A program made the translations under genes and the position numbers. Positions 31,679 through 35,721 of a stretch of 35,721 nt of DNA are shown in pieces. Under the pieces are notes generated by a model. The model did not search any database. It was not told where the DNA came from and saw nothing but the letters and a program-made list of their open reading frames with translations. This DNA comes from an uncultured delta proteobacterium (GTDB taxonomy: Bacteria > Myxococcota_A > Polyangia > Polyangiales > Polyangiaceae): NCBI GenBank assembly GCA_903892415.1, contig CAITIQ010000011.1, forward strand, positions 1 through 35,721. Reading direction: 5' to 3'. How positions within the stretch are numbered: position 1 is the stretch's first letter; every line of letters starts with the position of its first letter.

Positions 31679-34210
31679 TCAGCGCTGAACCGGCTTCGAG
31701 ACGACGACGCTTCGTGCGCTGCCATTTCCGACGACCTTGATCCAGAGCGTGCCGCCTTTGGCCTCCGGATCGAAATAGATACTCTGTGCGCGCAGCTCGA
31801 ACTCAGCGAACGACGGCGCGGATTCGAGCAGAAGGCCGTCGACGCGCACGCTCTCCAGAGCTTTCTCGCCGAAGCCAATCAGCTCGAAAACGGCGCCCTG
31901 CTGCCAACGTGTACCTGGCTGAAAACCCAGCTCCACCGTTTCGCCATCGCTCGATTGGGTGACCGCGCTGCCATCGTAAAGAGCGAACGAACCAGGCGGC
32001 CCTTCACTCACCAGCACCCACAAGAGCCCAGCGTCACTAGCCAGCGAATCCACCCGTTGTGGATCGTTGGTTGGGCTCAAGGTGTCGATGCTCGGACGCA
32101 ACATCGGGATGGGAGCACCTGCCTTCACGAACAACGGGATTCGGCCGAGGGGAGCGAAGATCTCGAACTCGTTGGGCCCCTGGGCGACTGCGCCGCTCCA
32201 GAAGTCGAGCCAAACCCCCTCGGGAAAGAGCATCTTCCGAGAGTCCACCGAGGGCTCGACGATCGGTGCGACGAGCAGCGAGGGACCGAGCAGATACTCG
32301 TCGTCCGGGTGCTTGCCCGAAGATGGGAAGGCCAAGCCGAACGGAAGTTGCAGCGGTAAACCAGTGACTGCGATCGATTGGGCGAGCGACCAGAGGTAGG
32401 GATGCAATCGCAGGTGCAGCCGCGTGTAGAAGCGGTAGGAGTCGAGCAGCTCCTGATCGTTGAACTCCCACGCGACGTTGTTGGTACTGGTGCCGATCTG
32501 CATGACCGACGAGAGCGCCGTCTGCTCGAACCACCGACGGAATAGCTCGGCGTCTGGAGGCGAATGGCGGTAGCCGCCTGTGTCGGCGCCGAAGAACGGA
32601 AAGCCCGATGGGCCGAGCGAGAGGCCCGCCACCACAGAAGCCGGGAGCCCGCCGACTGCGATGAAGCTCTCGCCGTTCTCGCTGACCTTTTCGCGGTGGC
32701 GCCAGAAACGAGCGTCCAAGTCGCCCGGCCAGATCACCGGGGCGTGTTTCTGATCTCCCCACTTCCCTGCGCGGGCGAGCAAAAGCCCGCCCTCCTCAGC
32801 CAGCATCTCGGCGTAGGTTTGGTGGTAGGCGAGCGTGAAACCGCGGTGCATCGTCCTTTCGTCGGAGCCATCGCTGAATTGGTACACGTTGCGCGCGTTG
32901 ATTAGCGATGGGACGACGTCCTCGCCGTAGTCGAGCTTGAAGCCGGAGATTCCGGCCTCGGTGTAGTTCGACAAAAGGCCCTGCCAAAAGTCGACCGCTT
33001 CGGGCTTGGTGAAGTCGATCGGCCGCCCCCAACCGTTCAGCAGGACACCGACTTGCGGCGGATAAAGCTCCGCGGATTCAGCCTGCGCGACGAGCTCCTT
33101 CGCGTCGTCGTCCGATTCATCGAGGTAGGGCGTGTGCCAAAGCGAGACCTCGAATCCGAGGTTGTGCGCCTTGCGAATCATCGCGCTCGCGTCGCTGAAC
33201 TTTTGCTCGTCGAAGTCGAAGGTGTTGACCGCGGTCGCGTAAGGGCGATCGATCCAGATGCCGGTGGTTGCTAGGTCGAGATCGCGCATCGTTTCGAGAT
33301 CCGACTCCACCTGAGCCTGGCTTTCATTCTCATCGCGCCACACCAGCGGGCCGAGCGCCCACGGCGCCGGAAGCGCTGGAAAGCCCGTGGTTTCGTAGTA
33401 GTTGCGCGTTACCAATGCAGGCTGCTCAGCCGCGTACCAATGGCCGATCAGACCTTGCTCAGCGGCCGTGCCGAGTCCGAAGGTGCCGGAAACGCGCTCG
33501 GCGTCGGAGGACGCCATATCAAACGCCCCAGGGTAGGAGCTCTCGACGAAAAAGCCCCACCCTCGCGTGCCGATGAAGAACGGTACCGGAACGTGGGCTT
33601 CGTTGTTGGCGCTCTCCAGTTCGTCGAGTTCGAGCTGCATCGCGCGCTTACTCCCTCGCAGGTTGACGTGATCGAAGATCTCGCCCAACCCGTAGAAGGC
33701 CTCCGACTCGGGCACCGTAAAGCCGTAACGCAGCCAAGCGACAGTACCGCTGTCGCGCGCATCGAGGTGCAAGCGGAAGGCGTCCTCACGTTCGACCGCG
33801 ATGCTGAGGTGGCTGTGAGGACCGCCCTCGTGGACGAGCTCGAGCACCAGCTCGTCTGCGCGCTGCGAAACCACTCTGAAGGACTCGACGCCGCGCATCG
33901 CGAAGCCGGCAGGCGCTCCATAGGTTGGCAGTGCTGCAACAAGGCCCCATGGATTGTAGTTGGTAGCGTCGTCCACCTTCTCCACGGTGCCGAGGGCCAG
34001 CGAACCGAGGTCGAGCGCTGAAACAACCTCGCCCTGGTACAAGAGCTCGATCGAGCCTTTCCCCTCGTCCACCAAAACCGAGGAGGCCCCGCTGACGAGT
34101 TGCACTGGCTCTCGCGCAAGCGGTGGGTTCTCTCGGGACTCACACGCTGCGACGCACCCAAACAGAAGGACGCTAACGGGAGCCGCGGAGAAGCGAGTTG
34201 AACGCAGCAT
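31679..34210 (-). CDS. Glycoside hydrolase family 31 lipoprotein (alpha-glycosidase)
   Basis: The 843-residue protein begins with a lipoprotein signal (SAAPVSVLLFGCVAAC; lipobox VAAC23, with LFGC19 as an alternative). The GH31 N-terminal beta domain contains FYGLGEIFDHVNLRG (172-186). In the catalytic barrel the nucleophile is D427 in FKLDYGED, and the acid/base is D497 in WPGDLDARF. GFPFFGADTGGY follows, and a C-terminal beta domain carries PLFVKAGAPIPM. GH31 enzymes retain configuration and act on alpha-glucosides, alpha-xylosides or sulfoquinovosides; the substrate is not clear here. Surface anchoring suggests digestion of external glycans or prey material. It lies 14 bp after the beta-barrel gene on the same strand, so co-transcription is likely. 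Confidence 0.92.
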   Translation of the reverse strand: MLRSTRFSAAPVSVLLFGCVAACESRENPPLAREPVQLVSGASSVLVDEGKGSIELLYQGEVVSALDLGSLALGTVEKVDDATNYNPWGLVAALPTYGAPAGFAMRGVESFRVVSQRADELVLELVHEGGPHSHLSIAVEREDAFRLHLDARDSGTVAWLRYGFTVPESEAFYGLGEIFDHVNLRGSKRAMQLELDELESANNEAHVPVPFFIGTRGWGFFVESSYPGAFDMASSDAERVSGTFGLGTAAEQGLIGHWYAAEQPALVTRNYYETTGFPALPAPWALGPLVWRDENESQAQVESDLETMRDLDLATTGIWIDRPYATAVNTFDFDEQKFSDASAMIRKAHNLGFEVSLWHTPYLDESDDDAKELVAQAESAELYPPQVGVLLNGWGRPIDFTKPEAVDFWQGLLSNYTEAGISGFKLDYGEDVVPSLINARNVYQFSDGSDERTMHRGFTLAYHQTYAEMLAEEGGLLLARAGKWGDQKHAPVIWPGDLDARFWRHREKVSENGESFIAVGGLPASVVAGLSLGPSGFPFFGADTGGYRHSPPDAELFRRWFEQTALSSVMQIGTSTNNVAWEFNDQELLDSYRFYTRLHLRLHPYLWSLAQSIAVTGLPLQLPFGLAFPSSGKHPDDEYLLGPSLLVAPIVEPSVDSRKMLFPEGVWLDFWSGAVAQGPNEFEIFAPLGRIPLFVKAGAPIPMLRPSIDTLSPTNDPQRVDSLASDAGLLWVLVSEGPPGSFALYDGSAVTQSSDGETVELGFQPGTRWQQGAVFELIGFGEKALESVRVDGLLLESAPSFAEFELRAQSIYFDPEAKGGTLWIKVVGNGSARSVVVSKPVQR

Positions 34211-34224
34211 GCTGCACCGGTTCT

Positions 34225-35721
34225 TTAGTAGAGGACGCCGAGGTAGAGCCGCAGCAAGTGCGCAGGAGTTAGACCGACGTCAGCTGGCAGCGATTCTCCA
34301 GGCAGGTAGTCGAGCCCCTGCAGCGGCACGAGCACCGCGTAGTCGAGTTGACCGAAGAAGCCAGCCTTGGGCTGCCCTTCGACGTCGAACGTCCCAGCCG
34401 GCCCCTGATAGTAGATCTTGGCGCCAATTTCGACGCCGAGGTCCGACGCGTTGCCAGGAGTCTGAACCGCCTCCGCTGCGCGACTCCACACCGTGCTGAA
34501 GCCGCCGCCCGCGCGTTGTCCATCCGCTTGCCGCAGGAAGTCATACTCGACCGAGGGCTTCATGTAGTAGGCCGACTGCACCCGCGTCATGATGCGACGC
34601 CACAAGATTTGGTCGACCTGGTAATCCGGGTGAAAGCGGAACGAGCTGTAGGTGCGATTCTGCGTGAGCTGGGCGTCGAGGCCGCCGAGCGGTGCGTTCT
34701 CTGCTGCTAGGCTACCGGGCCCAAAGCCGTTGATGCCCTCCACGTCATCGTCGCCGGTGGCGTACCCGAAGTCGAAGCCGAGCCGAAGTCGGTCCTCGAT
34801 GGCGCGGTAGGAGGCCTCCAACGCAAAGCCGAATTGTCGCAAGGCAAAGCCATCGTCGTCGGAGCCGGAGGCATTCGGATTGTCGAAGTTGGAACCACCG
34901 TTCGTGTCGGTGTTCTCGATCGACCCCCACACCAGCGCGGCCTCCATACCGATGCGCAACCGGTCCCAGCGGAAGTCGCCCCATAGATCCGGAGTGATCG
35001 TCTCGTAGCCGCGGCGCACGAACGTCTCTGCAACTTCACGGGGGTTTGCGCCGATCTTCGCCGCAGAGGCCAGCGTCTGATTTCGATAGACGCCATAACC
35101 ACCGAAGTCGAACACGACGTCACCACGCGCCAAGTCGAGTCGAGCTCGTTCGGGTGCACGCTTGCGCACGACAGCGATGCCCCACTGATCGACGTCATCA
35201 CTTTGCACGAGGTCATACTGCTTTGCACCGAGGTCGTAGCGCGCAGCGTTCAGCGACTGCGGGTCGCACTCTGGAGCGTCGACCGCTTCAGTTGTGCTGA
35301 TCTTTCGACGACAGCCGTAAAACGGGCCGCCAACGGCACCTTCATCGGCGAAGTCCCACATGCCGGTGAAGTAGATCTCAGCGGAGGGAATGCCGGTGGT
35401 GAAACTGATCCGGTCCACCGTCGAGCCCCAGTCCTGATCGAAGCCGTCTCCGCCGTTGTAGACCATGCCCAAACCCCAGTGGTTGGGCATACGACCGAAG
35501 CGGAAGGTACCAACGGGCGAGATGTACTCGCCCCACGCGCGCTTCACGACGATCGAATCCGAGAGCGAGTTGATGCCGGCCGTTGGTGACCACTGGGTGG
35601 TAGCGAACGCGCCGATGGGCGTGTAGCCGCCGCGTTGCCGCACGCCATAGCCACCGTTACTCCCGTCTTGATTGACGTACCCTTCCGACGTCGACCCAAG
35701 CACCAGGTTGTCGAACAGATC
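34225..35721 (-). CDS. Outer-membrane beta-barrel protein, TIGR04551-like (5' truncated by window edge)
   Basis: The frame is open to the last base of the window: codons before the GTG at 35703 read D-L-F-D-N-L, so the N-terminus and any signal peptide lie outside. The 498 visible residues alternate polar and hydrophobic positions, with many Gly, Tyr, Trp and Arg. Examples are VKRAWGEYISPVGTFRFGRMPNHWGLGMVY, by position, and RIGMEAALVWGSIEN. The chain ends in Tyr after LLRLYLGVLY, as barrel proteins often end in an aromatic residue. These features and the Asp-Asn-Gly turns fit a beta-barrel. The match to the myxobacterial TIGR04551 family is from memory and tentative. It precedes the GH31 lipoprotein and could be its uptake or surface partner. 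Confidence 0.75.
   Translation of the reverse strand, partial: DLFDNLVLGSTSEGYVNQDGSNGGYGVRQRGGYTPIGAFATTQWSPTAGINSLSDSIVVKRAWGEYISPVGTFRFGRMPNHWGLGMVYNGGDGFDQDWGSTVDRISFTTGIPSAEIYFTGMWDFADEGAVGGPFYGCRRKISTTEAVDAPECDPQSLNAARYDLGAKQYDLVQSDDVDQWGIAVVRKRAPERARLDLARGDVVFDFGGYGVYRNQTLASAAKIGANPREVAETFVRRGYETITPDLWGDFRWDRLRIGMEAALVWGSIENTDTNGGSNFDNPNASGSDDDGFALRQFGFALEASYRAIEDRLRLGFDFGYATGDDDVEGINGFGPGSLAAENAPLGGLDAQLTQNRTYSSFRFHPDYQVDQILWRRIMTRVQSAYYMKPSVEYDFLRQADGQRAGGGFSTVWSRAAEAVQTPGNASDLGVEIGAKIYYQGPAGTFDVEGQPKAGFFGQLDYAVLVPLQGLDYLPGESLPADVGLTPAHLLRLYLGVLY

Overview
The window reads as a chromosome segment of a myxobacterium (Myxococcota, probably the Polyangiales/Sandaracinaceae side; this placement is inference). 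The signs are high GC, three Ser/Thr protein kinases in 36 kb, a PEGA-domain TPR protein, FG-GAP and Gly/Ser-linker lipoproteins, a HARE-HTH/Mrr-like protein and a TIGR04551-like outer-membrane protein. No tRNA, rRNA, CRISPR array, transposase or integrase was seen. Almost all the sequence is coding. Genes sit in short operons with 4-nt or near-zero junctions, and hairpins mark several convergent ends.

Region 1 (1-4825, + strand) is the most unusual part. The 3' end of a repetitive coiled-coil gene is followed by a photoactive yellow protein (PYP, xanthopsin) that keeps the chromophore Cys and the Tyr/Glu pair. Next comes a CheA-like protein whose ATP-binding motifs have decayed. A half-length, motif-less relative of the adenylate-forming (ANL) ligases overlaps it by 4 nt. 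The last gene is an intact PAS-PAS-Hpt-HATPase histidine kinase. PYP is normally a blue-light sensor with a p-coumaroyl chromophore, so this looks like a light-responsive, chemosensory-type signalling operon. It combines a sensor, one active kinase and two probable pseudoenzymes. The phosphoacceptor (CheY-type receiver) and the chromophore synthesis genes (tyrosine ammonia lyase, full-length p-coumarate ligase) are not in the window.

Region 2 (4818-9629) holds a TSUP (TauE/SafE) permease divergent from a LysR regulator, a Ser/Thr kinase fused to a cyclic-nucleotide-binding domain, and an NCS1 nucleobase/hydantoin-type transporter.

Region 3 (9687-13293, - strand) is a tight four-gene operon: TPR-AAA+ ATPase, four-helix membrane protein, TPR membrane protein, and a TrmN6-like methyltransferase. 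A small Gly/Ser-linker lipoprotein is transcribed divergently from it (13403-13789).

Region 4 (13880-19267, - strand) is a three-gene operon of Ser/Thr kinase, FG-GAP lipoprotein and PEGA/TPR protein, each pair overlapping by 4 nt. The first two genes each carry an apparent one-base insertion in a G/C homopolymer that splits the reading frame. Sequencing error or very recent mutation is the likely explanation.

Region 5 (19361-25006) carries MutM/Fpg, a small lipoprotein, a DHH/DHHA1 phosphoesterase, a LolB-like lipoprotein, and a HARE-HTH/Mrr-like protein with an Arg tract and an Arg-Asp repeat. Region 6 (25007-35721) carries a large membrane-anchored Ser/Thr kinase with a repetitive linker, alaS, a secreted HEAT-repeat protein, a GH31 glycosidase lipoprotein, and a partial outer-membrane beta-barrel protein running off the right edge.
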